From: Ailurus styani
Taxonomy: Eukaryota; Chordata; Mammalia; Carnivora; Ailuridae
Assembly (NCBI GenBank): GCA_002007465.1
Contig: LNAC01000109.1
Location: 3,901,376 to 3,965,375, forward strand
DNA: 64,000 nucleotides
Reading direction: 5' to 3'
The position numbers and the translations under genes were made by a program. The notes beneath the pieces were generated by a model. The model saw only the letters and a list, made by a program, of their open reading frames with translations, ran no database searches and was not told the origin of the DNA. This document shows positions 1 through 11,000 of this stretch, piece by piece (position 1 is the first letter of the stretch; every line of letters begins with the position of its first letter).

Positions 1-548
1 GAGATGAGTGGAAGATAATAATGATGAGTAGAAAATAATAAAGTCCTGCACTTCAGGCTGCTTTTTCTAGTGTGGGTTGTGTAGAACAGACACTTGGCTG
101 TCCCCACCATCCTTCTCCAACGCTGGCTAGCCTCGTGGTCCTCAGTGGCTGTTTTTGTTCTCTTGAACTCGACCATCATGCCTTTAGCCACCCACCATGC
201 AGTTTCCTGCTCGACCCACTGACATGCCTAATAGAGCTCATCTTTGTCTGTATTTAGAAAAACTCTAGTCATCAACCAGTAGATACATTTCCCCAAAGGT
301 CCCCTTTAGTCTGTTCTAGGCATGGTCTTTCTTACTCTGTTTCCTTGAGGATTCTGGATAGCTAAGGTCCTGCCCCAGAGGCAGGAGTCATGGGACTTGG
401 GGTGCTTGGCGCAAACCAAAATGGTCTTCTTGTGTGAGCTGACCCGTACTGGGATTGTTTTTCCTGATATTCAAGGCAGAGCATCTTCACTGGTTTGTTA
501 TTGGGATATTTGAGGAATTTACATATTGAAGACCATTTCTCCTTAAAC

Positions 549-748
549 CAGGTTTCTCAACCTCAGCACTCTTGATATTTTGGGCTGGGTAATCCTCATT
601 TTGGGGAGACTGTCCTGTGTGTAGTAGAATGTTTAGCAGCAGCTCTGGCTTTCTCCATCAGATGCTGGCGGTGTTCCCCGTGTTTTGATTAGTGAAAGAT
701 ATACATTGCCAAAGTTCCCAAGAGGGCAGAAACACTCCTGATTAAGAA
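549..748 (-). mobile_element. MER20 (hAT-Charlie DNA transposon) remnant
   Basis: Reading + it runs 'ggtttctcaacctcagcact', a gggctgg core, 'gtcctgtgtgtagtagaatg' and 'atgtttagcagcag', the order of the reverse complement of MER20. The end carries a degraded gggcagaaacactcctgattaag. Non-autonomous, ancient and shared among placental mammals. Confidence 0.7.
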
Positions 749-1582
749 TTAATACCTTAATTCGTGGTGCCTCTGGGAGCATATATAGTCATACCTGCCT
801 AACTCTTTTCGTTTTTAACCACTTTAGACACTTTTTAAAAATGTGCTGCAAATAACTTTTTTAAACGGCGATGTGGGCGTTCCCACTCTCATACTGTTTA
901 CTGGCCCTTTAAGTCTCCAGAAATGTGTAAATAATACCTTTGTAAGACAACTAGAAAGTGATGTTTAAATTTGGATCCATTAATACTGAGTTGCGTGGTC
1001 TAGTTTTTACCAAGAAGAATGTCCCATTTTATTTGAAGTGATGAGTAATGAGTTTATCCCTGGAGTGAAAGGCGTCTGACTTCACTGGAGGGGACACGTC
1101 TAAGCACAGGGGGGACTATATTTTCGATCCACTGAAGGACCTTATCCACACACGTGTCTTGGGCTCTGTCTACCTGGATTTACCTCAAGAACCACGTGAA
1201 TTTCCATAGCACTCTTGGGGGCTGACTTACCTGCCTATGTCTTCCCTGGAGATACCTTAAAGCCTGTGGATCTCCCAGAGGTGTTCAAGGCAGATTCCCA
1301 AGTTCAAGTGGATGGAGCGCTAAAACCTCGGTTCCCACTAGATCCCACTGACAGGCCATTCAGTCATGTCCGTCTTGGGACCAAGTTATTTTCATCCGAC
1401 CGTGCCGTTAAGCCCTCCGGTGTTCACCAGACGCCCTGAGAATGAGATCCCAGCGTCTGCCTCTGGCAGGTAAGGCCTTCCACCATGTGGCCTCTGCCTA
1501 TGCTCCACCCACTCCCTGTCACTTGCTGTGCTCCAGCTGCGTTGGCATTCTTGGGCACCTCAAATCAACCATGTTAGTTCTA

Positions 1583-1860
1583 CCTCAGGGCCTTTGCACT
1601 TGCAGTATCCAATACCTGGACCATTCTTTCTCACATCTTTTCGAGATATGACTGACTCTCTCCCACTTGGGTTATATCTTAAATGGCCAGCCCCTCTGAG
1701 AGGTCTTCCCACACCGGGGCTCCATGCTCCTGCCGCTGCCCACCCCCCATTGTCCTGATTTCTGTTGTCCATATTTGAAATGATCCCCGTTACTTTTGCA
1801 TGTTTATTATTTCTTTCCCTGCATGTAGAATATATGTTCCATGAAAATAGCGGAAGAGCT
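1583..1860 (-). mobile_element. L2 LINE 3' fragment
   Basis: 'cctcagggcctttgcacttg' followed by a tacctggacca, 'ctctgagaggtcttcccaca' and 'atgttccatgaaaatag' is the familiar antisense order of the L2 3' end. Heavily diverged. Confidence 0.65.
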
Positions 1861-2453
1861 TTGTGTAGGAACAGGAGGCTCTGGGCTGCATGTAGTCCGG
1901 TTGCTTTCCAGTTGAAGAGCTTATCTGTATAGCACTGTGGTTTTGACTCAGCAAGGAGAGGGCTTGTGGGTGCTTAGCAAGGAGGGAATGGGCCATGTTC
2001 CACTACTGTGGATTTGCCTATTTTGGATAGTTCCTGTAAATGGAATCATACGGTCAGTGCCCTATATCTGGCTTGTTTCACTCATCCGTGTCCTAGTATG
2101 TGTCAGCCCTTCATTCCTTTTTATGACCAAATAATACTCTGCCGTATGGATATACCACTCGTAATTGATCCATTCATCAGCCGATGACACTGGAACTCTT
2201 TGCACTCTTGGGCAGTTGTGTGTAGTGCTGGCATTCACATGCATGCACAGGGTTTTGTTTGACGATCTGTTTTCAATTATTTGGGGTGGCATTGAGTAGC
2301 CCTGCTGGGCCTTATTGTAATTTGATTTAATGTATTGAAATACTGCCAAGCTTCAGCACAGAGTCGCCCCATTTTATGTTTCCACCAGCGCGGCATGAAG
2401 GTTCCAGCTTCTGCGGGGCTCCTCATTCTCGCCAGCTCACTGATACTTACTTA

Positions 2454-2648
2454 CTTTTTTTTTTTTTTAAGATTTTATTTATTTGAGAGACAGGATGAGA
2501 GAGGGAGAGAGCATGGGGGGTACGGTTAGAGGGAGAAGCAGACTCCTCACTGACCAGGGAGCCTGATGCGGGACTTGATCCTGGGACTCCAGGATTGTGA
2601 CCTGAGCCGAAAACAGTCACTTAATGGATTGAGCCACCCAGGCGCCCC
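2454..2648 (-). mobile_element. Can-SINE (SINEC)
   Basis: Poly-T, then 'aagattttatttatttgaga', a purine-rich body, 'gggacttgatcctgggactc' and the tRNA-like head 'gagccacccaggcgccc'. Flanks 'gatacttact' and 'gatacttatt' look like the target-site duplication. Inserted in an antisense L1. Confidence 0.9.
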
Positions 2649-2936
2649 GGCGATACTTATTTTCTGATTATTATTATTACTCCTCTTGCCATCCTAGGGG
2701 GTGTGATTGTGGTAGCTCACAGTGGCTTTGATTTGAATTTTCTTCATGACTCATGATGTTTAGTGTCTTTTCACNCACTTAATGGATTGAGCCACCCAGG
2801 CGCCCCGGCGATACTTATTTTCTGATTATTATTATTATTACTCCTCTTGCCATCCTAGGGGGTGTGATTGTGGTAGCTCACCAGTGGCTTTGATTTGAAT
2901 TTTCTTCATGACTCATGATGTTTAGTGTCTTTTCAC
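2618..2936. repeat. Near-identical direct duplication flanking a single N (probable assembly artefact)
   Basis: 2618-2774 (157 bp) and 2776-2936 (161 bp) begin 'cacttaatggattgagccac' and end 'tttagtgtcttttcac', separated only by N at 2775. They differ by one ATT unit and one inserted C. The block straddles the SINE/L1 boundary, which no transposition event would copy. It looks like overlapping contig ends left unmerged. Confidence 0.85.
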
Positions 2937-3042
2937 GTGCTCATCCTTAGAGCGTGCCTTTATTTTATGCTTATTTTCTTTGCATTGTAATTGTATGTGA
3001 ATGTTTTTCTCTCTTTCTTGACCATGAGCTGCCTCGTTTGTT

Positions 3043-3236
3043 TATTTTTTTTTAAAGATTTGATTTATTGATTTGAGAGAGACAGAGAGAGCATAAGCAG
3101 GGGGAACAGCAGAGGAAGAGGGAGAAGCAAGCTTCCCACTGAGCAGGATGCCTGATGCAGGACTTGATCCCAGGATCCTAAGATCATGACCTGAGCTGAA
3201 GGCAGATGCTTAACCAGCTGACCACCCAGGCACCTC
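3043..3236 (-). mobile_element. Can-SINE
   Basis: 'tttttaaagatttgatttat', 'gagagagcataagcaggggg', 'ggacttgatcccaggatcct' and 'gaccacccaggcacctc' are the tail, body and head of an antisense carnivore SINE, moderately diverged. Confidence 0.9.
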
Positions 3237-3361
3237 ATTTATAAAATGGGGCTAAGGTTTTTCTTCAAGGAGAAATTGCCTTTTGGAAATTAAAGCATTG
3301 TTCAAATCTTTGTTAATGTAAGTTTGAAATTGTGTCTTTTTTTTTTCCCTTGCTGCTATCC

Positions 3362-3504
3362 CACTCTATTTTATTTTATTTTTAAGTATGTTCTACCCCC
3401 AGCATGGAGCCCAATGCGGGGCTCGAACTCACGACCCTGAGATCAAGACCTGAGCTAAGATCAAGTGTCAGACGCTTCCACCAACTGAACCACCCAGACA
3501 CTCC
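3362..3504 (-). mobile_element. Older, shorter Can-SINE
   Basis: 'agcatggagcccaatgcggg', 'gaactcacgaccctgagatc' and a degraded 'aaccacccagacactcc' head. It lacks the purine-rich body, as older SINEC subfamilies do. Confidence 0.8.
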
Positions 3505-3535
3505 TATCCTACTTTATTTTAAAATGCAGTTCATA

Positions 3536-3735
3536 GGGGCGCCTGGGTGGCTCAGTCGATTAAGCGTCTGCCTTCGGCTCAGGTCATGATCCTGGGGTCC
3601 TGGGATCGAGCCCCGCATCAGGGTCCATGCTCAGTGGGGAGCCTGCTTCTCTCTCTCCCTCTCTCCCTGCTTGTGTTCCCTCTCTCGCTGTCTCTCTCCC
3701 TTTCTCTCTGTCAAATAAATAAATAAATAAATAAA
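3536..3735 (+). mobile_element. Can-SINE, full-length
   Basis: Starts 'ggggcgcctgggtggctcag', has the CT-rich body and ends in an (aaat)n tail. Flanked by 'aaaatgcagttcata' and 'aaaatgcagcctgta', an imperfect target-site duplication. Confidence 0.93.
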
Positions 3736-4013
3736 ATGCAGCCTGTAAACCTTAGGTTGATTTTCCAAATTGGTACATTTAATTCGGTTTTGATTTTCTG
3801 AATTTTTACCTCTCTGTGTCTAATCTGTCCTTGTAGGCCCTGAATGTTTAGGTTTAGGACCTTACCTTAAGGTCCGTTTGTGTCTTAGCTAATACAGTAT
3901 CTAGGCAGGTATTTGACTTTTTGATATTTTAGAGTAGGCAGGTAGCTTTGAAATAGTTTTCATTACAACTTTTTTTTGTTGTTTGTTTTGTTTTTTGTTT
4001 TTTTCCTTTTCAG

Positions 4014-4090
4014 AAAAAGTTGCCTTTGACAACGCTGGCTCAGTGTTTGATGGAGGGGTCAGCTATCCTGGGAGATGACACACTTCTTGG
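4014..4090 (+). CDS. ARHGAP44: ARHGAP44 coding exon, BAR domain (first exon in window)
   Basis: A 77-nt exon between a T-rich tract ending in cttttcag and the donor gg|gtaggt. It is entered in phase 0 and left in phase 2. It codes [20 protein letters not shown] followed by DDTLL, then two bases of a Gly codon completed at 11628. This is the middle of the BAR domain, about residues 67-92. The preceding exon, expected to end just before KKLP, is not in the window. Confidence 0.95.
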
Positions 4091-7000
4091 GTAGGTGACA
4101 CCACGCGTGGGTTTGTGCAGAATCTAGGTAAGCCCCCGTCCCTGAGAAGGGGGCCGGAACTTTTCAGGGATGCATTGAACACCTGAAGACTGGCTGGGGC
4201 TTGAGTGGGAAGAAGAAAAGGTTTGCTGGTGAGAAAAATCAAAACCCCAGGCTCCAAAGTCATATTGGCTGTGCAGGGAGGCCGTTCCCTGGGGGAGAAA
4301 TGAGCATAATAAACACAATAGGGGGTTGAAGGAAAGATGAAATCCCCAGGGCTCCAGCAGAAGCAAATGGGAAACCTCTCCATGTCAGATGTCAAAAATT
4401 ATAGGATTCCCAGAACAACCCGGGCTGAGTTTGAGCTCACAATAAAAACAAACTAAAAATAGAATGGTCGTGAGGGAGGATCAGCAAGGCTCGATCAGCA
4501 GGAGAATTGGAGAGAACTAAAAATAATGCGGTAATAGGAAAGAAAAATATGAAGTAATAGATATCAATATGTATGAAAGAGCTATGCTTAAAATGAAGTT
4601 TAAAAATTAAGTAAGGACAATGCTCGCTTTAGCAGCACATACGCTAAAATTGGAACAGTAGACATCAGCAGGGCTCCTGAACGTGGGTGACAGGCCAATG
4701 TGTGAAACACTCCATATTTTTAAGGGAAAAAAAATTCCTGTTGTAACTATGTATGGTGACCCGTTAACTAGATGTATCATGGTGCTCATTTCACACTATA
4801 TGCAAATATTGAATCCTTCCGTTGTACACCTGAAGCAAATGCAATGTTATAGGTCAATTATAGACCTCAATTATAAAGTAAAGACAAGGGATGCTTGTGC
4901 GGTTCAGTTGGTTAAGCGTCTGCCTTCGGCTCAGGTCATGATCCCTGGGTCTTGGGATCGAGTCCCACATCGGGCTCCTTGCTCTGCAGTGAACCAGCTT
5001 CTTTCTCTGCCTGCCACTCTCCCTGCTTGTGCTCTCTTTCTCTCTCTGACAAATAAATAAAATCTTAAAAAAAAAAAGTAAAGACAAAATAGTCCTTGAC
5101 CAAAGAATCGAATGATATGGAGGAAAAAAAAAAAGAATAGAATCAGAGAAAAGCCAAATAGAACTTTTTGAAATACAAATCATACTTACTGTAATTTAAA
5201 TATAGGAGACAAGCTTTGGCGAGGATGTGGAGAAAAAGGAGCCTAGTGCCCTGTTGGTGGGAATGCAAGCAGGTGCAGCCACTGTGGGAAACAGTATGGG
5301 GGTTCCTCAGAAAGTTAAGAATAGAATTAGCCATATGGTCCAGCAGTTGCATTATTGGGTATTTACTTAAGACGAAAACACTAATTCAAAAGCGCATCTG
5401 CACTCCTGTGTTCATTGCAGCATTTTTTATTATAGCAAAGGTACGGAAGTAGCCCCAGTGTCCATTTATTGATAAAGGAGTGCATAAATAAGACATGTGG
5501 TGCATGTCTGTGTATGCATAAGACTATTTCTATAATGAGCTCTTGTCACTTGTGACGATAGAGGGATCCGGAGGATCTTTTTTTTTAAAAGATTTTATTT
5601 ATTTATTTGACAGAGAGAGAGAGAGCACAAGTAAGCAGAACGGCAGGCAGAGGGAGAGAGAGAAGCAGGCTCTCTGCTGAGCAGGGAGCCTGATGTGGGG
5701 CTCGATCCCAGGACCCTGAGATCATCTCTCTCCTTTTTCATCTGTCCCTCCCGCTTGCTTGCTCACTCTCTCTCAAATAAATAAATAAATCTTTTAAAGG
5801 AAAAAGTCCAATTTGATTGATAGCAGTTTTGATAGCAATTTAATTGATCAATATTTAATTGATAGCAGTTTAATTGATCAATAAATAATTGATATTTATT
5901 CATCAACTAAAATAAATGCCAGGCAGCAGCAGAGGAATTCCTTCAAGTATTGAGTGAAAATATAAGAAACCTAGATTCCATGATGAATTAAACCATTATT
6001 TAAGAATAAAGGGAAAGACGCTTGGGTGGCTCAGTCGGTTAAGCATCTGCCTTGGGCTCAGGTCATGATCTCAGTGTCCTGGGATCAAATCCCACATCGG
6101 ATCCCCCCTACTCTGCAGGGAGCCTGTTTCTCCCTCTCCCTCTCCCTGCCATTCCCCCACTTGCGCTCTCCCTCTCCCTCTCCCTCTGTCAAATAAATAA
6201 TCTTTAAAAAAAGTCAAGTAAAAAAAATAAGAATAAAGGGAAAATAAAGATGTTGCTGGAAAAGTTTTAGGAACAATTACTACTCGCATATTCTCACTGA
6301 AAGAACTAGTTAAGGTGTGTGAAACGGATTATATCCAGAAGGAAGAAATGAAATGCAAGTAACCATGGGGCGCCTGAGTGGCTCAGATGGTTAAGCATCT
6401 GCCTGGGTCATGATCCCAGGGTCCTGGGATCGAGTCCTACATCAGGCTCCCTGCTCCTTGGGGAGCCTGCTTCTCCCTCTGCCTCTGCCCCTCTCTCTCT
6501 CAAGAATAAATAAATAAAATCTTAAAAAAAGAGAGAGAGAGAGAGAGAAATGCAAGCAGCCAGATAGCATAAAACATTTAGTAAGCTCTGTGTAGGGGAT
6601 GAAAATTCTTTCTCTCTACCCATCTGAGGTTCCTTGAGTGGGGCCCTGCAAATTAAATTGATGGAAATAGATCAACAGAGGAAAGCATGCACATTTTGTT
6701 AACACGTCTAATGCATAGTGTGGAACTTGGTGATGAGTAACTCAAAGGCAGGTTCAAACTCAGGCTTAGGTAGCACTTTTTACAAAAGAAAAGCAATTTT
6801 GCGAGAAGTGACACGGCCAAGGAGAAGAAATTTGAGTTCCTAGGGTGGCAGATTCTGGGAAAGCAGATACATGGGGGAGCAGATGGAAGATGAGGCTCAT
6901 TAGTCAGGTTTATATGTAGGTTCCCGTGGTGCCTTCTGGCTGATCAGGCTCTAGAGTTGTGTCTGGTGATTGACTTCTGTCCTTCCTGGTAGAGAGGTGA

Positions 7001-7973
7001 GCAGGTTTACATCCGTGTCCTGCTTTTAGGCAAATAGGTGGAGGGCAGAGAGCTCTTCTGTACCTGCTTCTTGATGGCCTTCAGCTCAAAATAATCCTTA
7101 TGCCCAAGTGCCATTTTGGGGATGGCATATTCTGCTGCCCTTTGGTGTAAAGAAATAAATAAGCATTGAATTTAAACATTCATTTGGGGGGAGCTTAAGG
7201 CAGAGTGAAACAAAAATACCAGGAAATGATAGCATGGAACACTGGGAAGGCGATCAGTGTTTCAAAGTCTTTGACCGTTTGAAAGAAGGATAAAGGTGTT
7301 GCATTTTTGTGTAAAGTGTGCGTGTTAGAAAAGCAAGAGGACCCACAAAAGGAATAGAATGTAGGACTTCGAAATTAGTAGAAGGATGAAAAGAGAAGTA
7401 AATAAAATAGAAAAAAGAAACACCGTAGAAGGGACTAAAAGAGCAAAAAGCAAGCAAAGAGAAAACAAAGTAAAGGTATAAGGTAAGAGCTCTGTATCTG
7501 TGGTCCTAAAAGATGGAATAAACTCAACAGCTCATAATATAGAACACCATAGGTGGAGAAATATGCAAGCTGTTTCCAAGATTCACCTAAAGCATAGGGA
7601 CACAGGAAGGTTGGAGGTGAAGGGGTGAAGGACACCCAGGTAAAAATGACACACTGAGCACAAACATCTAATTTTGTTCCCTTCCCAAATCTACTATGAT
7701 GAAGGGATTTTTTTTCTTAAAAGACATGAACCCAGAAAGGCATGAAAACAGGAAAGAAAACAAGATTTTGTGAGCTGTGAAAGATTATGGTTGACTGGTA
7801 ACTGACTGGACAGGTGTCAAAAAGTGGACTCTGGAGCCAGAAGTAGGATATGCAGACAGCCAGTGTCATTTACCTCCTGAAATGTTTGCAGGCTTAGGGG
7901 TGGTGGCCCCAGGGATCTCTCGAATGGTGAGTGGGTCTTTGGGGGCTGGGAGGTGATCCAGTGTATGAGAGTA

Positions 7974-8019
<46 letters not shown>

Positions 8020-11000
8020 AAAACCTAGCTTAGTATCACTTGGGAAGCTCAAACCCAGCCCTTATCCACAGCTCTGGGACACCCTCATCTCCTCACCCCC
8101 AGCCCCAGCAGAAAAGTCGAGAGCTTTATTCTCTGAAGGGTGTAAAGCAGAGAGTCTCCAGATGGCGGACACCATGGAAGGGTATCACACATTAAGGTGA
8201 CTAATGCCTACTGGATGCTGAGATTCTGCATCTCTCTCTCCCCACCCCTGCGGCCCCCAGGTCTTTCCTCTCTAGGCAGGAAAGCAAGAAGAGCCTTCTC
8301 CAGCAAATGTGACCAGCCCAACGGGAATGAACCAAAGACAGAAAGACATTGGAGGGGACAGTGCTTGAGCAAATGGCCCAGCTCAACCATCCTATAGACA
8401 GTATCACAGCCAAAGAGCTGTACTCAAATACTCCAAGCTGTTGAGTCCCCACTCTTGAATATAGACAGCCGTCCAAGCTCACCAAACATTTGAAGGAAAT
8501 CTAACCTGAAGCCTACATACCAAAACAGTCGGGGAGGAGAAAATGTAACTCAGGTGGAAATAGATATTGCATGGGAAGAAGAGTTCAGGAAAATGCATCA
8601 CTTACGTTGTCAAGTGCGAAGAGAAAATAATGCATCCGTGAATGAAAGCCAGGATGTTTGTCCATTATATCTCAGTGAAAAAAGAAAGAAAAAACCAAGG
8701 ATGTCAATAAAAAAAAAATGCTACGGGAAAGAAATATTCCGAGATCAAGAGCAAGCTCATGGAAATAAAAAGTACATTTTCAGTGGCAGGTTTGGAAGAT
8801 AAAGAAATTCAGAGAAGAGAAGACAACCATGACACGAAAAATAGAAAAGTTGGAAGATTAAAGGAAGCTGTAGGCCTGAATAACTTATATTACTAAAATA
8901 TAGTAATAATAGTGATAATAAAGTAATCCAGAAGAGTTTTCCAGAACTGAAGGACATGAGTTCCTATATTCAAAGGGCCCACTGAGCTCCTGATACAATA
9001 GAAAAATTTGAACCTGTGCCCAAATCATACCACTAGTGAAGATTAGTGACAAGTACAGAGATTCTACAACCTTCTAGAGGAAAAAAATGGTCACATAGAA
9101 AGGCTCAGAAATCTGAACGCTTCCACACTTGCCAAACACAATAGTGGAAGTGAGGAGATTACTGTGGAATGCCTTCAAAATTCTGAAGGAATATGATGCT
9201 CAGCTTAGAATTCTATATTCTGCCTAGCTCTCAATCAACGTGAGGGTAGAGGGGAATTTCATGACACGTGAGGTCTCAGAAATTGGCTCCCTGCCCACTC
9301 TCAGGCAGCTAAAGCAACGCGTGCTCTGCAGTGGAGTAACCAAGAAAGAGGTAGACACAGGAGATGAAAAGTAAGATCTATCTGGCACAGGACAGAGGGA
9401 GAGAAAAATCCCAGGAAATGGGGAAGGAAGTGTGCGGGAAGACAGCTATGCCAAGGGATCAAAGGAAAAGTCAGTCCAGGTTGAGACGTGTCCAGGAGAG
9501 ATGAATTCAAGATGGAATTCATTCATATCAAGTGTGGTTCGGTATCTTAGACAAAATAATGGCGGAGGATTTGGGGTTCAGTCAGGTCTATAGAAAAACC
9601 AAACAAGCAAACCAAAGCAAGGCACTCATTAACTCTACAGAGAGGACGAACGTTCGGGAAAGACCCGTGGTAACAGTATCTGACCCAGCCGAACTCTGAA
9701 TGGCACGTGGGATCAAAATGTAGTGCAAATACCAAAGATCTACTGATATAAATAAGTGTGGGGAGGGCAGAGATAAGGATTGCCAAATTCTGATTTTCCA
9801 GAGTTGATTGTCAAGAGCCAATGCTTTAAAAAAATAAAAAAATAAAAAAGTAACAAGTAGCCTCAGAAGCATGGATGTAAGTCATAGATAAATCAGATAA
9901 GACACCATTAAAAAAAGAGCAAAGAGGAACCCACAACCTGGAAGTTGAAATTTGCAGCAGATAGGAAAAAGAATTTTAATCCCCTCTGATCCACACCCAT
10001 ATTTTTACGTGTATGTATGTATATGTATATATAAATGTATATGTATTTTAAGTATGTGTACATGTATGTGTATTTTAAATATACATTTATATGTAAATAA
10101 ATTTTATTTATTTAAATTTATTTATTTAAATAAAGAGATCCTGGTACCCAATCAATGAATGTGAACAAGCACATCCTACAAGAGGGATCGTGAAACGGCT
10201 CGAAACACAAAAAGGCACTCAGTCTCACCAGGAGCCAAGAAATGCAAATTAAAACCAGGATGAGGTCATATTTGGCATCCACCAGTTTGGCAGAAATTAA
10301 ATGCCTTGCCAGTACCGAGGCTTGGCAAGAGTGTAGAGCGTTGGGAACTCTCATTTGCACTGGTGAGGGCGAAGTTAATGTTATCACTTTGGAGAGCAAG
10401 TAGCTAGTAAGGTTAAGAGGATATGTATCTCCTCTCCTTTGCACAGAAAAATTCTTACCTGCGAACAGACCATACACACATATACAGCAGCCCTGGACGT
10501 GATGGCTCTGTTGATCAAGGGAAAACTTAATAAATGGTGGGATGGGATTCCATGCACCAGAATGATTTCATTCTGCATGTATCAAGACACATGAACCCCA
10601 AAGATGATGTGTGAACAAAGCAAGTCAGAGGATAGGTTCAGTGTGAAATCATTGATGGGAACTTGTTTAGATCAGGCTTCAGTATTCTGTATTGTGTGTG
10701 AGCGCTTGTGTATTTCATAGAAGTATAAACATAAGAACAGGAAAGATACATACTAACTTTAGAATCAGTGACCTCTCCTACTTTCATTGATTTGTAAAAA
10801 CTTTTCTCATGCATTTCAGTTAGCCTGGTACCATACAGAAGGAGGACTGCCTACGTACCTGAATACCCACTTGGGGAATTAACATCCTTGAGATAACGTA
10901 TCTCCTCATCTAGGAATATGGCATAGCTTTCTACTCATTCAGGTCTTCTGTTATTTGCTTATTATGAATCCATTTTTGTAATGGTTTTCCCATTCCAATT

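Larger units (their letters stand above)
1995..3040 (-). mobile_element. Old L1 (L1M-type) 3' fragment, antisense, split by a SINE
   Basis: Phrases typical of the antisense L1 3' end are present: 'taaatggaatcatacggtca', 'ccttttatg-accaaataatac', a 'ccattcatcagccgatg' core, and beyond the SINE 'gccatcctagggggtgtgat' and 'catgatgtttagtgtctttt'. The SINE at 2454-2648 interrupts it, and a duplicated contig end inflates it (see 2618-2936). Confidence 0.65.
1..4013. other. ARHGAP44 intron, 5' part of window
   Basis: Ends at the acceptor of the first visible exon. It holds MER20, L2, an antisense L1 remnant and four SINEs, listed separately. 1-540 and 760-1580 show no gene, RNA or repeat that I recognise. 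3740-4013 is AT-rich and ends in a long T/G tract used as polypyrimidine tract. Confidence 0.8.
5920..6580 (+). mobile_element. HAL1/L1-like fragment, split by two SINEs
   Basis: Between SINEs the phrases 'ttcaagtattgagtgaaaat', 'agaaacctagattccatgat' and 'tctcactgaaagaactagtt' resemble the end of the ORF1-type protein region of HAL1/L1 elements. Assignment is by remembered phrases only. Confidence 0.5.

Noticed and set aside
4621..4721. Functional U6 snRNA gene
   Set aside because: The ACAGAGA and catalytic region is degraded, and the copy is fused to an L1 end with target-site duplications, which marks a retropseudogene.
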